64,000 bases of DNA, from contig NADL03000229.1 of assembly GCA_002205965.3 (NCBI GenBank), positions 1 through 64,000 on the forward strand. Direction: 5' to 3'. This stretch comes from Kappaphycus alvarezii. Lineage: Eukaryota; Rhodophyta; Florideophyceae; Gigartinales; Solieriaceae. Below are positions 19,382 through 32,832 of this stretch, one piece after another (position 1 is the first letter of the stretch; every line of letters starts with the position of its first letter). The notes under the pieces were generated by a model. It had not been told where the DNA came from and ran no database searches. It saw nothing but the letters and a program-made list of their open reading frames with translations. Made by a program: the position numbers and the translations under genes.

Positions 19382-22273
19382 TTGGAAACATTTGCTGACG
19401 TGTTTCCAGAGAAACTCCCAAGAGGTTTGCCACCGAGAAGGAAACAAGACTTTGAAATAGAATTAAAGGAAGGAGCAGAACCACAAAAGAAAGGTCTCTA
19501 TAGACTTTCTGACAAAGAAATGTCAGAACTCCGAAAACAGTTGGACGAACTACTAGAAGCTGAGTTTATAAGACCTAGTAAGAGCCCCTGGGGAGCTCCT
19601 ATCCTATTCGTGAGCAAGAAGGATGATAGTCTACGGATGTGTGTCGATTACAGAGCCTTAAACCGGCTTACTGTAAAAAACAGCTATCCCTTACCACGAA
19701 TTGACGACATTTTCGACCAGCTTAAAGGAGCAAAGTTCTTCAGCAAAATTGATCTTAGATCTGGGTATCACCAGATTAGACTACACGAAGATTCGATTCC
19801 ATTTACCGCCTTCAGAACACGATACGGGCACTTTGAATTTCTTGTTCTGCCGTTTGGACTCACTAATGCGCCAGCAACTTTCATGAACCTAATGAATGAC
19901 ATTTTCAAGGATCAGCTCGACTTATTTGTGATCGTCTATCTGGATGATATCCTAATCTACAGTAAGACATGGAAGGATCACTTGGATCACATTCGAACTG
20001 TACTCGAAATCCTCAGAAAAGAAAAATTGTTTGGCAAATTATCTAAATGTGTCTTCGGAGTTACAGAAGTCGAGTACCTAGGACACATCATTTCTCAAAG
20101 TGGTATTTCTGTTGATCCAAACAAGATAAGTGCAGTCATGGAATGGCCGATACCAAAGAATAAGCAACAAGTACAGTCTTTTCTTGGTTTTGTCAATTAT
20201 TACCGGAGATTCATAAAAGGCTGTTCAATTCTTGCAAAACCCCTCACAGAATTGACGAAAAACGTGAATTTCCAATGGAGCCACACTCAAGATGATGCCT
20301 TCAAAGTACTCAAGCAAACACTTTGTAGCGCACCGGTTCTCAGAAATTTCGACGCCACACTGCCTATCTACGTAACCACAGATGCATCACAGTATGCAAT
20401 TGGTGCAGTGCTGGAACAGGAAGAATTAGGTTCTAAAAGGCCGGTCGCGTTTGCATCCAGGACTCTTAATGATGCGGAACAAAACTATGCGGCCCATGAA
20501 AGGGAACTTTTGGCCATTGTAGATTCCCTCAAGTGGTGGAGATCATACCTTTATGGTAATTCATTCACCATTCACTCGGACCACTATCCCCTAAGATACC
20601 TAGAAACCCAAGAAAACTTGTCCCCGAGACAAGTGAGATGGCTGGAAAGATTAGTTAATTTCGACTTCAAGATAATACCCATCTCAGGAAAATCAAATGT
20701 AGTGGCGGACGCACTATCGAGGCAACCACAAGATGTGCCGTCACCTTATCAACGAAACAATTCATTACTTCAAGAAGTTATTACCAAGACATCCTCAGAA
20801 TCCAATAACATTTCGACCATATCATTCACAAACACTGAGTTAGTGGGGTTGGTAGAAGATTATGGTAGGGATGAGAACCTCAGAACCCATTACCAAGATC
20901 CTAGAGCTCCCTTTGAGCGTCGAGGGATGCTTCTACTTAAAAACAAGAAGATCTGTGTACCAGAAGGAAATTTCAGAGTCAAGCTCCTGCATGACTATCA
21001 TTGCACTCCCAACACGGGACACCTAGGAATAAGCAAAACTATCAACAGAATATCACCAAAGTTTTATTGGAAAAATTTAAGATCGGATGTAATCCGATAC
21101 ATACGTTCCTGCCAATGCCAGAGAACCAAAGCAACCAATCAGAAACCCGCAGGTCTTTTACAACCACTAGAACCACCGAAAACCAAATGGACCCACATAA
21201 CCATGGATTTCATCACACCTCTCCCAAAGTCGAGAAATGGAAACAACGGCGTGTTAACAGTCGTTGACAGACTTTCTAAGATGATCAGAATAATACCAAC
21301 GAAACCAAACACAGATGCTCCTGAAACAGCACTGCTGTTCAAGAATCACGTATACCGAAATCATGGATTACCAGAGAATATCATATGTGACCGAGATCCC
21401 ATCTTCATGAGCAAGTTTTGGACAAAACTTTTTGCTCTACTAGGAACAAAGATATCCCCCTCCTCTGCATACCACCCACAAACTGATGGACAATCGGAGA
21501 TAATGAACAGGAAAATAGAGGAAATGATCCGTGCTTTCGTTAGCTTCGACAAATCAGATTGGGATAATTTCCTGGTAGACTTTGAAGTTGCTTACAACTC
21601 CTCTGTGAATGTCACCACAACTTTCTCACCATTTTTCCTCAATTACGGAATTCAACCACGAACAGTACCTTTAGATGTTTTAGCGTCAGACAATCCAGCG
21701 GCAGCAGGTTTTCTAAAACATATGCAAGAAGCATTAAGGAAAGCCCAGAATCACATCCGAAAATCCAATGAGTCCACCGCAAAATATGTAAACAAGAAAA
21801 GAAGGCCGTCTACTTTCAAGATTGGTGATAAGGTTTGGCTATCAACAAAGAACTTATCACTTGAAGATGCGGCTGGATCACGCAAACTGAACCCAAAGTA
21901 TTGTGGTCCCTTTGAAATAACAGAGGACATTAACGGTGTAACTTACCGTCTGCAGTTATCTCAACCGATGATCGACAGAGGAATACATAATGCGTTCCAC
22001 GCTAGCCTCTTGAAACCGTTCTTTGAAGATGAATTCAACCGACAAATTCCACCACCGCCACCACTCCAATTTCAAGATGGACATGAGGAATACGAAGTTG
22101 AGTCTATACTCGCTCATAAAAAAGAACGTGGAAAAAATAAATTCCTTGTCAAATGGAAAGGGTACGGAGATCATGAGAACTCGTGGCTTCCCGAATCATA
22201 CCTCAAGAATTCACAAGAACTTTTGAATAAGTACAAGCAGAACCTCAAGAATCGGGGCGATTCTTCTCTGTAA
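19382..22273 (+). CDS. pol: Chromovirus pol: RT, RNase H, integrase and chromodomain
   Basis: An uninterrupted frame of about 963 residues. The first codon given is not ATG; the frame continues from the polyprotein upstream. [22 protein letters not shown], then [12 protein letters not shown], then the catalytic YLDD at about residue 186. RNase [16 protein letters not shown] at about 332, an ERELLAIV glutamate and HSDH. Integrase: an HHCC finger at about 535-580 ending CQCQRTK, then D (MDF, about 608), D (CDRD, about 669) and E (QSE, about 704), a D-D-35-E spacing. The C terminus (about 902-955) is a chromodomain ([34 protein letters not shown]). This group uses it to aim integration at marked chromatin. 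The stop lies just before the polypurine tract. Confidence 0.95.
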   Translation: METFADVFPEKLPRGLPPRRKQDFEIELKEGAEPQKKGLYRLSDKEMSELRKQLDELLEAEFIRPSKSPWGAPILFVSKKDDSLRMCVDYRALNRLTVKNSYPLPRIDDIFDQLKGAKFFSKIDLRSGYHQIRLHEDSIPFTAFRTRYGHFEFLVLPFGLTNAPATFMNLMNDIFKDQLDLFVIVYLDDILIYSKTWKDHLDHIRTVLEILRKEKLFGKLSKCVFGVTEVEYLGHIISQSGISVDPNKISAVMEWPIPKNKQQVQSFLGFVNYYRRFIKGCSILAKPLTELTKNVNFQWSHTQDDAFKVLKQTLCSAPVLRNFDATLPIYVTTDASQYAIGAVLEQEELGSKRPVAFASRTLNDAEQNYAAHERELLAIVDSLKWWRSYLYGNSFTIHSDHYPLRYLETQENLSPRQVRWLERLVNFDFKIIPISGKSNVVADALSRQPQDVPSPYQRNNSLLQEVITKTSSESNNISTISFTNTELVGLVEDYGRDENLRTHYQDPRAPFERRGMLLLKNKKICVPEGNFRVKLLHDYHCTPNTGHLGISKTINRISPKFYWKNLRSDVIRYIRSCQCQRTKATNQKPAGLLQPLEPPKTKWTHITMDFITPLPKSRNGNNGVLTVVDRLSKMIRIIPTKPNTDAPETALLFKNHVYRNHGLPENIICDRDPIFMSKFWTKLFALLGTKISPSSAYHPQTDGQSEIMNRKIEEMIRAFVSFDKSDWDNFLVDFEVAYNSSVNVTTTFSPFFLNYGIQPRTVPLDVLASDNPAAAGFLKHMQEALRKAQNHIRKSNESTAKYVNKKRRPSTFKIGDKVWLSTKNLSLEDAAGSRKLNPKYCGPFEITEDINGVTYRLQLSQPMIDRGIHNAFHASLLKPFFEDEFNRQIPPPPPLQFQDGHEEYEVESILAHKKERGKNKFLVKWKGYGDHENSWLPESYLKNSQELLNKYKQNLKNRGDSSL

Positions 22274-22283
22274 GGGGGAGTGA
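22272..22283 (+). promoter_or_regulatory. Polypurine tract
   Basis: AAGGGGGAGTGA directly precedes the 3' LTR and follows the pol stop. It primes plus-strand DNA synthesis in this family. Confidence 0.85.
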
Positions 22284-22792
22284 TGTTGTATTTCACTCCA
22301 CAGACCTTACAACTGCATATACTGTACTGTAGATTCAAACCACTGGTAACCTTGCAGCCAGGGCTACTAGGCACTTTGCTGTCATTACACTTTCCTACAG
22401 TTCTTACAGTTCTGAACACAGCGTTTGACCCCATTGGTACACTTGGAATAGTTACGGGCGAGTTGCACACTGGGATATTACATCATTGCTTTACCAATCA
22501 AAAGTCGCCTTGCTATCCCATGCCACCTGGACCAATGTACTTCTTACATCTTGTCAGAGTATGTCACTCTTGCCGACTACAATTCTGAAAGCGCTGCTTA
22601 CGATACCGTCAGGGCTGTTTTACGGGAATACCTTTGAATTCGCTACTGTTAGACTGCATTTTTTTTAGTTTGTAGCTATCTTCAGTTCTATATAAACCCT
22701 GGTTTGGAGCGGCCGGCTTTACCCAGCCAGCCTCAACCAAAGTTCAACCACAGTTCTACCTTGATCTGCTCGTGTGCGCTTAACACCCCACA
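22284..22792 (+). repeat. 3' LTR of the chromovirus
   Basis: It starts TGTTGTATTTCACTCC and ends AACACCCCACA, followed by the target duplication CTCT. Against the 5' LTR it has a 9-bp tandem TACAGTTCT and a few one-base length changes. I see no clear-cut substitutions by eye. Confidence 0.93.
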
Positions 22793-22888
22793 CTCTGGTA
22801 CGGTAGTTGTAGTTGCTTTATCGCGATGCGGTCCAGGCCTTTGACCAGCCTGGGTTCTCGCGTAACCGCTCGTTCCGTCGGCGGAAAG

Positions 22889-25800
22889 GGCGTGCGAAAG
22901 TTCGACATATCAGACTAAAACAGGGGCTTATCGGTGGAACCTGGGAACCCCGCACATAGCAATACGCTTTTCATTCTGACAGCCCCGGTCATTTGAAAAT
23001 GCCAGCTGTCATTAAAACATCAGTACAACTAACCTTGGCTTCAAGCTACCAACTATTATAATTCTCGAGTAAGCTCACCACAGTGGACAACTATAATTTC
23101 ACATTCCGGTATTTTGAAAGATGGAAGCTTGTTCCGGTCAAATAATCAACTATAAAGCTTTACCTAGCATTTACCCACACCAGAGTCCATGGACTATAGT
23201 AGCGATCCGTTGTCGTTACTTGTAGACAGTTCATCAGCTGGGTGGGTAGTAGGACTACTGAATAATAACTGAGTGGCTTTCCTTTTCGTCGTTGGTACAG
23301 GCACACGTTGGTCAAACCTGTACCAACCTTGTCCAGCGAAGTTGATACCAATGTGTCCAATTTGCAGCACCATGCGACGAAGTGCGTTTTTTCGAGATAT
23401 TATCAGCTCTGCTTCCTTGTCTAGATGAAGTACGGCTTCGAGTTTAACGTACAACATACGCAAAGACAGTTTATGTGTCGCAAAACGGCTCAAAAATTCA
23501 CGCGATCAAATGTAGGCGACTTTGGTATTCCGCAAGATCTCTATTTTGTGCGATTATCACCGATGAGGCCGCGGTACTTGACGTGAGAGCTTGTTGATTA
23601 GCTTGTGTACCTTCTTATCTACTGAAGATAGTCAAAGGTCGCCTTGGACAAAAAAGGAACCCCCGAAGTTGTTGAGGTAGTTCTTAACTCGGTTCTAGCG
23701 CACGAGGCAGTTGTGCTTTTTTGTAACTATCTGTATGGCCTATTGGAATGTATGCGAAGGGGTCTCAACTCCCGCAAGATAGAACCGCCCAGCAAGATTG
23801 TGAAAATGCTGAAGCTTCTGTTGTGGGCTCAGCCCGTATGCATTCGCCATTTGCTAGTATTCATCAACGTAATCCATCCAGCATTCGCACAGACTGCCGC
23901 AGGACTTATTTTCGCCGCCTTAAGCCTTATTTCATTTCCGTGTGAAAGCCTCCTGATAATGCTGTATTCGGCGCTGCAGGCGCTTCCATGCAACTCAGTG
24001 AAGGATGATAGGGGCGACGGTGTACCTTGTGGTCACTTCTTACGCGTCTGCATCCTGCAACAATCAGCCGCATCATTTGAAATACGGTATCATGGTCACC
24101 ACTGTTATAGTATACTACATAGTCAAGAGTTGTTATAAAAATTCTCGATTAGTGTTTTTGTAGCCCCGCACCACGTGAGTAAGTTTCACAGCTCGACCCA
24201 TATAGACAGAAGATCGCAAATCTCCTTTGCAAATAAGCTTGCGGGTGGGAACTGTTCAGCAACCATTTTGTTCAATTGCGAACCACTGAGGGAAGGGTCG
24301 AGTACTCAAATGGAGATGATGAATCCCTTTTGGTTACTTGTCAGAAAACCAAGCTCCCTCTCATTTATGAGCTTCTTAAGCGGAGGTTAATCATCTTCAC
24401 TTCCCCTTACAGTCTCTTCACTGCTTGATATAATGCCGGCACTGGCGTCCGACCGAGGAAAGCGAGAAGTACTTGTGAGAGTGACATTTACTACAATGTG
24501 TGGCCCTGAAACTGGTCATCTCTGTGTATCCAGACTTTAGCTGATTTCGATCTTGAGTCTAAAGAGGTAGAAGGCTACTCGGATCCTGGGCGGCCAGTTT
24601 CCTAATAAAGAAAATTTCAGGGTACTGTGACCCTGGGGGAGGGTGCGTGTACTGATACTTGGCACTGAGTCTCCCCTACTCCGGAAAGGTGATCTTTTCT
24701 GCGGTCTACCATCGCACAGACCTATTGCGAAGGGGTTTACACCCTAGAGGAGATCTACCGCGAATTTCCCAAGCGATCATCAGAAACAAGGCAAAAACTA
24801 ATAACACTCTACTAGTTTCCTGGCAATTAAAGACCGCAGTCCTTGAGGACACCAGCAAAAGTCACACTAATGATAGGAGTTCTTCTGCAGTTGTTACACC
24901 GCATCGGTCATAAGTTCAACTCCTATCTATGGGAAGTCAAAAAACTTCGACTGTGTTGAGGGCTCGGCATATCTCCGTTTACTTGGTTTTCAGATTTCCG
25001 CGACAGCCTCTTGAACAGGGGACAGGACGATGTGTCATTTCATGAAGGGGCATACCGCCATGGAATAAAGTAAATACAGCAATTTCGAATGATACAGAAC
25101 ATATTCGTAGGTAGAAAAAGGAGGGAAATGTTTTTTATGTTGGTCCAATTTTTGTAAGACGTCTACTTACACACGTTGCAAATGGAAAGTTTTCAATGCT
25201 GTAAATATTTAGAATAGATTCGAAATAGCTATAAGAATGAAAGGTAGTTCATCTAATAGTTTTTACTATTATGTATGAGACGATACTGCTTCAGAAAGCA
25301 GTCGCAATCCTATCTCCATAAAAATAAAAAATTTCATCTGAAGCATGAGAATCATGACCCAAAAACCCTCAAATTTTCAATTACCGTGCAAAGATTGAAA
25401 TCCCACCTTTCCAAAGCGATTTTTTTTGATTCGACAATTGTATATATGAAATGTATTGGAAGCATTCAAATAAATTATTGATAAATTTTATTTGAATTTT
25501 TCATTTCTTGATGAGCAATACCTGCAATAATAAGCTCAACCACCGGACCATGCACTATCCAACGTCTCGGTGTTATAGATACATTCAATTCTAGAATTGC
25601 CCCCTTATAGATCCACTCTCTACCATTTGAAACTGTTTTCGGCCGATTAGATTCCATCGCTTATATTCTTACACCTTCAGGATAACCTCTTACGATCTGC
25701 CGTGGGCTTTTGCTTGACCATGTTCTTGGGCTTCTACTCCCATCAGACTCCACAAGAGCATAAGTCCCTATTTCGATACCACCTTGTACTGAACTTTATC

Positions 25801-26533
25801 CAATGTGCTGCCAGAGCTCATTAGATTGAGCATCAACCAGCAACGTACTCATAAAAATGAGTTTCTATTTCTTTGACAGTAGACAAGTGATTATACATCT
25901 CTTTACACCCGTCCAAAAATTCCCAGTCACCGAAAAGTAATCTCTGAAACCGTCCAACCGTAGCCACTTTCTCGATCCCAACACACTGTTCCTGACATTA
26001 TTTCTTTCATACGCTAGGTCCATGAGACCTTCTACAATTGACGTTGGATGTGTGTGCGCGCGCTTTTGTGTGAAGTCCACTTCAGGGAGCAAATGTCCGT
26101 CGTTTGATTTGACAACCCTGCAGGGAATTTAACGGGAATATGAGTGGGAGTTGACGCCGTTAGGCAGTGAGGGTGCGAAAGCTCTGAATGATAAACATGA
26201 AAGTTAGCAGAGATTTCAAGGGAAATTTAAAGCTAAGAAAAGCCGTAAAAATGTTTTGAATTTATTTTCTTCGTTCTTACAAATTTCCGTCAATTGATTA
26301 TATAAGTAATCAGTTGATGACCTTTGTCGAGTAGACACTAAACTTCAGAAAAAAGTTACATACATTGAGTATATATTAGTGACCGCACATGGTCCAACTA
26401 TGTGGTTAAGACGTAGCAGGATATACATCTCGATTAAAGAGAGATAATAGGGAGAAATACTTACTCATTAATTACCTATAGTGTGCTACAATTGGCCTAA
26501 TATTCAATTGAAACTTAGTCAATGGACCAAACC
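22889..26533. other. Block D, unit 2: no recognised gene
   Basis: Second copy of block D. It lacks the 12-base insertion of unit 1, so a plus-strand frame is open over 23644-24138 (164 codons, no ATG at its start, hydrophobic, no motif). A further 84-codon frame at 24659-24913 is identical to 4573-4827 but also lacks an ATG. I treat both as unproven. Confidence 0.45.
23194..23493 (-). CDS. Hypothetical minus-strand ORF in block D (also 3095-3394)
   Basis: An open frame of about 99 codons conserved in both D copies with a few amino-acid changes. It contains KLEAVLHLDKEAELIISRKN and QIGHIGINFAGQGW and ends NDNGSLL. There is no ATG at the upstream edge. The first internal ATG gives about 86 residues, and the frame is open a little further upstream in unit 2. 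A composition that looks protein-like and conservation over two copies are the only support. Confidence 0.25.
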   Translation of the reverse strand: MSRFATHKLSLRMLYVKLEAVLHLDKEAELIISRKNALRRMVLQIGHIGINFAGQGWYRFDQRVPVPTTKRKATQLLFSSPTTHPADELSTSNDNGSLL

Positions 26534-28579
26534 GGTCAAGAGCAGTAGGGCTCGGGACATGGTGGCCGTAGACACCGAAGACCTTGTCAGCATGAAATTA
26601 ATAAAGTGAAAAAGCGAAAGGACATATCATCTCCTGAGTTACATTGTTATCCTAGGTTGAACTTAATCATCAGGACACTGGATTTGGGCCCAAAATCAAT
26701 CATCGTGTGTCATCGAGAGTCAAAAGGTACTATTTTCCTCTGCTATATTACAGTATTCCAGTGCAATTCCCTAAGATTTCCACAGTATATAGAGGACATT
26801 CGATTCCCCTCTGCGGGCCCCGAGAGAACAATAACTCTCCCTCCTCCAAAATTTCTTAATAGTAGCAGCGCACTGAGTCAGCCTCCCCCCTCGTCCTCCA
26901 TTACTCAACAGAAACCATCTACCTCAAGTTTTCCCAACCTCCCAGCAACCTTACCGAAAACATTAATCACATTTTCCTTTACAGTTGACAAGCTTCAAAA
27001 AAGAGTCCCGGGCTACAAGATATTATCAGCAGACTTTAAATAAGAATATTCTAGAGTTAAAGTTCCCCCGTCCGGTACGAGGTTAAAATAGGGCCGCGTA
27101 CTGTGCTTAAATTTAATACGTGGGTAGAGGTTTGAGTGAGTTTCTTAGAGCCTCGAGCGTAGGAGGGCGTCAAATGGAAGGTGTACTGGTCGCAAGTCAA
27201 CGGAATACAAATAATAGTCTACTGGACTTTGAACGGTCCTAAGCAACTGAGTCAACTTTAAGTAAATTGACCTCGTTTATGTGCTGCCTCAGTGATAGAG
27301 CTTTGTTTGGGGAATAAAGGTGTTGATTAAGGATTTAGTGGAAAGCAAACAGGTAACCTGACTTGTTTCTGTACGTAATACAAGTTTGGAAGCACTGAGC
27401 ATCTTATTATGGTAAAATAAATAGCAGGGGATACAGATTTTCATTTGATAAACCAATCGATTTTGAAAGCGGGGAATTACTGAATGGGAAAAAACTGTGA
27501 GAATAATTCGCAAAATTAATTTCACAGCCCAAAAGGTATGACATGTGTAACACACAGCAAGATTGCAAGAGGAATTATAATGTACACTCTGTTATTACAG
27601 CTTCCAAATTCCTTACATAGCTACTATACTTTGTGTTTGAGGGGTTGGCTCCTCCAAGCTACGGCAAGAACAACTTTTTACTTCTTGGCCGTTGGCTGAT
27701 GAATCTTGTTCTGGCTTTGCTCTACTACTCGATACGCAAGCACTTGTACAGACTTTATATAGACTTTTTCAGATCCCTTTGCACTGAGGATATTTGTCGC
27801 ACAGTAAATACAATACGAAAGATCGCGGCCAATCTTGTGACGCGACTAGCGTTACTTGGCAAGTGCAATGATTCTGCCCCACCTGCCAGGTGGCAGTGCT
27901 TATATATATTGCCCCCGGTAGTACAGTGCGGTAGGTACTTACTAACTTCAATTCCTTTAAAGCCAGGCGAATGGTTGCATATGGGATGCTACATCGCGCA
28001 TTAGGTGCGAGGAGGGGAGAAAAGGGAAGAAAGATCAAAAGGGCTACACGTCTGACTACCTGTGTGTTTGCTGTTTACTGCAATTTCCCCAGTAAATGAC
28101 CACAAATACGAGGATTACTGTCTCCAGTTTTCGTTGTATATTAAGTCTTGATGAAGAGGTGGATTTACTAATATTTTTTGCCCAGAGTGGTCTGCACCGC
28201 CAACGCGGATGAATCCGCAGTGATAGGGCTTTATACTCGGTCCACAGTTGACCATCAGCCTAGAATTTATTTAGACGTCAAAAGAAAGACCAAAGGGAGT
28301 CAAAGATCACAAAACAGTCAAGCATCGTGCTTTTAACGGAAGTATATGGAAGACTCATCGTAACGATGAAGAAAATCATAGGTGCAGTCGGGATGCGACG
28401 ACGAACAAGTTAAAGCACCGACAGAAACCTTCCCAGAAGTCTGCATGTAACGTGGGAATAAAGACCATGAAAGAGGCAACTTGAAGTAACAGCATTCGAA
28501 CGTTGGCTTTCTGAAGATTCGAATAGCCAAAGATCTTTATGAAACGTCACCGAAAATAATGATGCACCCTAAAACTCCA
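26534..28579. other. Block E, left part, unit 2
   Basis: Copy of 6448-8490. The proline/serine-rich open stretch (26606-27043) is longer here because of base changes near 26650 and 27010. It again starts without ATG. The 101-codon ORF at 27699 lies within it. Confidence 0.45.
27699..28004 (+). CDS. 101-residue hypothetical ORF, block E copy 2
   Basis: Identical frame to 7609-7914. It is intact, with the same start and stop. Confidence 0.3.
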   Translation: MNLVLALLYYSIRKHLYRLYIDFFRSLCTEDICRTVNTIRKIAANLVTRLALLGKCNDSAPPARWQCLYILPPVVQCGRYLLTSIPLKPGEWLHMGCYIAH

Positions 28580-30428
28580 GAGGGTATTTTTATCCCAAAA
28601 ATACCCGTTGAAGTGTTGGAGAAATTAAGTTAGCAGTTGTGCTGTCACCAGCAATGGACATCGAATTCAAGTTAAAGATCTTGGACTGTGCGCCTTTCAA
28701 CCATGACAATTGCTAGAATTGCAGCGATGCAGAGCAAAAAATAGATGTGTGCAGACTACCTCGTAAACGATTGAAAGAAAAAACTTGTCATTCCGCTCTA
28801 CGTCACCAAAGGCGATGGTCTTCTTTTACTTCGAAATTTTGTTTTGAGCACATCGGATGTTCCCAATTCTTGTACGCCTCCTGTTTTCATTGTAAAATCA
28901 GGTGTATTTGAAGGACTAGATAGAGAATTCCTAATTCAGATCTACGTTATTGAAGGTAGAGAAACACGAACTCAACTTGCTGTTGTTATGAGCCAAATAT
29001 CCAAGTTCCAAAGCTATCTCGAGACTCAACGATACATTCTTGTAACCAAAGGGAAATGAAATGACGGCGATAACAAAATCTTGCGTTTCATGGGAAAATC
29101 GACAAAAACTCTAGCTGTGAAACTTCACCTGTACTCGCCTTTACCTCGGAAGGACATGAATGATCTCTGCAAACGGTGCGGAGTTCTTTCTCCTGCCTTA
29201 GGCGAAGCGCTCGGAGCTGTCGTGAAAACTTTTCACAGCTGGAAAAGACCAGATTTTCACTCTCTGTGCGCAACATATCCTGAAAAATTCCATTTCGAAC
29301 CTTCAACCATGATGTGTAAATCGTTTTCATGTACTTGATTTAGTTGAAGAAGCACCCAATACTCCATATGAAAACTCGGCTTCAAGCTTCTGTACTGCGG
29401 TTATTCCGTCGACCGGAGATATAGAATAAGCTGGAAAGCTCCTTGAAACTCAATGGACCCTATTGATTGGAGGCTCTGGATCAATATCGTCTGATCAAGA
29501 ACTTGACAATAATAATTTTCGAAAAACATTGCAAACTCATGTCATTAAGACGAGACCTCTTCCTGCGGGGGTGCATAGAAAAATTGGTTCAGTGTCAATT
29601 GCAAAATTCACTTTACGTCAGATGTCACTGCGTTTTCTCGGAGATGTAATGAACGAACAAGATGTAGAAGGTATATTGTCGACGTTTTAAGAAATCGTCT
29701 CAACAGCGATAGCGAGGGGATTGCAACGAGTTTTCTTCGTGGAAACAGTCTTATCATTGCTTTTGAACTTGGAAGAGGATACAAAACATCTATTATCCGT
29801 CTTTCGTAGATGCTGGTTGACTTCGAGTTAGTTGATGCGCACTTAGAGCGGACTGCATGCCGCACGCACTCAATGATGCTGGAATTTCCTTCGCCAAAAT
29901 ACTCTTCTGTCATATTTTCTGATGAAAGAAGCTGTAGGGTGCTTTGTTGAGACTCAAAAAAAACCTGGTGCCTGGTATTTGGGATACATCCGAAATGCAA
30001 AAGAATATTTTTTCGAGCTCACTCGTAGCAAATACCGAAACGATAAACGGCTGAAAGTCGCGTATAATGACATACGGTTAAATATAAGGTTCATCCTCTT
30101 TGCAAGACCTGGGCAGTATCAAGCACTCACAACAAAAACAGGGCAATCAGATCCCGTTGGATAACTATGGTTAGTTTTTCGGATGCTGCCCCATTTCTGT
30201 TTGACTCTGTGTGTGAGAACAACACCAGAGGCTGAAAAATCTCAGAACCAAGCTATCAGTGAAGAAAATTGTTCTTCTTTTGTTCTCTCGATTCTTATCA
30301 ATGCCACTGGAAACAACTGGATAATGTTCCGCAGATGTCTTCGTTCCTTGTGACTAAGAACAGTTACAATCGATCTAAGCTCAAGGACTTGGAGGTTGAC
30401 ATAAATAAGAATACCCAAAACGTTTAAA
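28580..30428 (+). pseudogene. Block E decayed gene, copy 2
   Basis: Same segments and same frame changes as 8491-10345. Differences are mainly single-base indels. Confidence 0.5.
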
Positions 30429-32758
30429 CGGTAAGGTGGTTGGCACTACCCATTTCGTCTATTTTACGAAATTTCTTCACGAAATTACTTCAAAAGTTGA
30501 AGTCACAGAGGCAAGCAATATGTCTTTAAAATTGAAATGCAATTGGCGATGAACCTGTGATGAACAGTAATATCCTTTCGGTCGCACCAAGGTGCCTTAT
30601 TGGCGGATCCATCGAAAAGGAAAAGTACAGTTAAAACGACAAAAACGCGTACAAGGGAGCTAATATCAGAAGCTTACCGAGAGATGAAAATCTTAACTGT
30701 CTTTCATTCACATGTTTCTTTTCTTCCAAGTCAATATTCATGCTGAACCGGACAAATTGAAGTTAAAGTGCAGATTAGCAGGCGGAGGGGAGATCCAAAG
30801 TAGTGGACGCTAGTGATGATAATATAGTACAGTAATGGGGTACAGTAACTGTACGAGTTGTCTGCCGGTAAGGGCGTTGTTTCGGAAGAGTTCCGTGGTA
30901 CATTCAGCAGCTATATAGATCGTATTCGTAGGCACTGTATAATGCAGTAAGTAGTGCAAAAACCAACAAAGTGCTCCCGAGGATTGTAGTCCATGCGCAT
31001 TTTGTCCAAAAAACTGCCAATATTCGAATCAACACAAACAGTACCCATTAGTCTGGCGTGCCAGCAGTGCCTAATTTCGAGGAAAAAAAATGAAAATTGT
31101 TTAAAATGGGATCGAAAAGGTTATCATAGAGGGTACAATAATTGTAACGCCAAGGGACAAATCAGGACATAAATCGCACACAACTCTCTTTTGTGCCACC
31201 AACAGTAATTCAAATACTTTGCGTCCACGTAAAGAGTTCAACAATGCCTCTTGGCAAAAAAAACTGTTCCTCTCACTGAAGAGGAACAGGACCGAGCCTT
31301 TCTGTGTCTCGAAAGAACATTTTTCAATCCGATATTGCTGGACGATTGGAACAGTTTCGAAAAGCCACCAAATCATCCTTGAAGTCTCTGGTGAGCTGAA
31401 ACAACAAAAAAAATAAGCCTGTCACCAAAAATTACTCCTTTTTATGCGTTTAGAATGATTCCAATTACTAGGTAAAGTGGAAACTTGCAGATGAATTCAC
31501 AAAGTAGTTTTTACTGGCAATATTTAGGTATAAACTTCTGTAAAATCACTTTTTCCAGACGAACTTCGAATATTATTAAATAAAAATCTCATATAGCTTG
31601 CAGCACCGCAAACTAAATCCCGACCCAGTTGAGCTCGCCAGAAGTCAACATGACCCATGCATTACTAAGGAAAAGATATGTTTTCAGATGAAAAGATGAA
31701 TATTAAATTTGAAGGAACCATGCTTTTTAGTTATACTAACACAACCTCAAAAAAGGAGAGAATGATCTTTCAAGTGTTCAGAGGAGTGGAGCTTCAGTGA
31801 TGATGTCCGGAGCGTTTTTCCAAAACAGGACAGAGGACAGAGTAAATTGTCTACTGCATAGAGCAAAACAGTCCTGGAAAGTATCTACGGACTCTAGAAA
31901 TGTATCTGTTACCTGTTATGAATGAAAAAATAAACGTTTGTCACTATCAACAAATAAACACACGGCGTTACTTCCTTATGTTCTAATCAAGGCCTTCTTT
32001 GCCTATCATAGCATTAAATTCATGCAACGGTCTGCTAGTAGCCCTTATCAATACTCTGTTGAGAGTATGTATGTCATTTAAACTACCTTCTGTTGTTTAC
32101 AGGAAATTCAAGTAACTAATTAATAGTAAACAGCTCATTAATATTAGGTAGTTGAAGATGCCATCACTAAAAACTGCAAATGTTTGGGTTGGCAGTAGCT
32201 TCATGGGCTTTTCTGAGGTACAAAAAAACCCTACAGATTTTAGGAAAGGAAGTCGGGGCAAGGCAAACTTTTGAAAATATTGGCATCGCAATAAAGGCGG
32301 TTTGCTGTTAAGTACTTGTTGGGCGACTGAAAGAGGTCTGCAGTTGAGGCGCCTGAGGAGGCGGCAAGAATGAAAAAGGAAGTCTTTTGTGCCGCGTGTG
32401 CGCGATGGACGCGATTGGAGGGAATCAAAAAGGCGCCGCTGGTGTGCCGTCGGCGGGGTTGAGGGGTGTTGTAGTCGCGAGGCGAGTAACGTCGCGGGGA
32501 AGGGAAAGTGGAAGTAAGACGGGAGTACCACGTTGGGTGGCAAGTTGCCGTTGTTGGGATGGTTTAATTTTATCTTGCCCGGCGGCTGGGTGGGCGAGAT
32601 GCGTTGAATGATACCGTGCAAAATAATTTCAAATCATACACGTGTATCTAAAATGCTAATTATTCGAAATAAAAACCCACCTACCAGCACAGTGCGGCTA
32701 ACCACCGCCGTAGTACTGTACAGTACAGTACTGTAGAGTATAACTGTTTCATTCTCTT
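30429..32758. other. Block E, right part, unit 2: no recognised gene
   Basis: Copy of 10346-12695. It ends at the GTAC palindrome (about 32710-32735) and runs on into block C at TTGGTAGAGC, unlike unit 1, where E joins J. Confidence 0.45.
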
Positions 32759-32832
32759 TGGTAGAGCTTTGGATCAATTTTTTTTGAATAATTTTTTAAA
32801 TAAATTTGAAGTTTTGGTACTTCATACAGTAT

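Larger units (their letters stand above)
15750..22792 (+). mobile_element. Ty3/Gypsy chromovirus, nearly complete, 7.0 kb
   Basis: Two LTRs of about 505 and 509 bp flank a primer-binding site, an extra zinc-finger ORF, gag, protease, reverse transcriptase, RNase H, integrase and a C-terminal chromodomain, then a polypurine tract. The order RT-RNase H-integrase and the chromodomain place it in the chromovirus branch of Metaviridae. The target site CTCT (15747-15750 and 22793-22796) is duplicated. The empty site is visible at about 2643 in unit 1. The LTRs differ almost only by small indels, so insertion is recent. Several frameshifts make this copy, as written, unable to give an intact polyprotein. 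Confidence 0.95.

Noticed and set aside
26606..27043. 145-codon proline/serine-rich frame at the start of block E
   Set aside because: Begins without ATG, differs in start and end among the four copies, low complexity.
32097..32621. 174-codon minus-strand open frame (also 50174-50698)
   Set aside because: No ATG at its start, low-complexity reading, broken in unit 1, and the GC-rich island lying under it leaves both strands open by composition.
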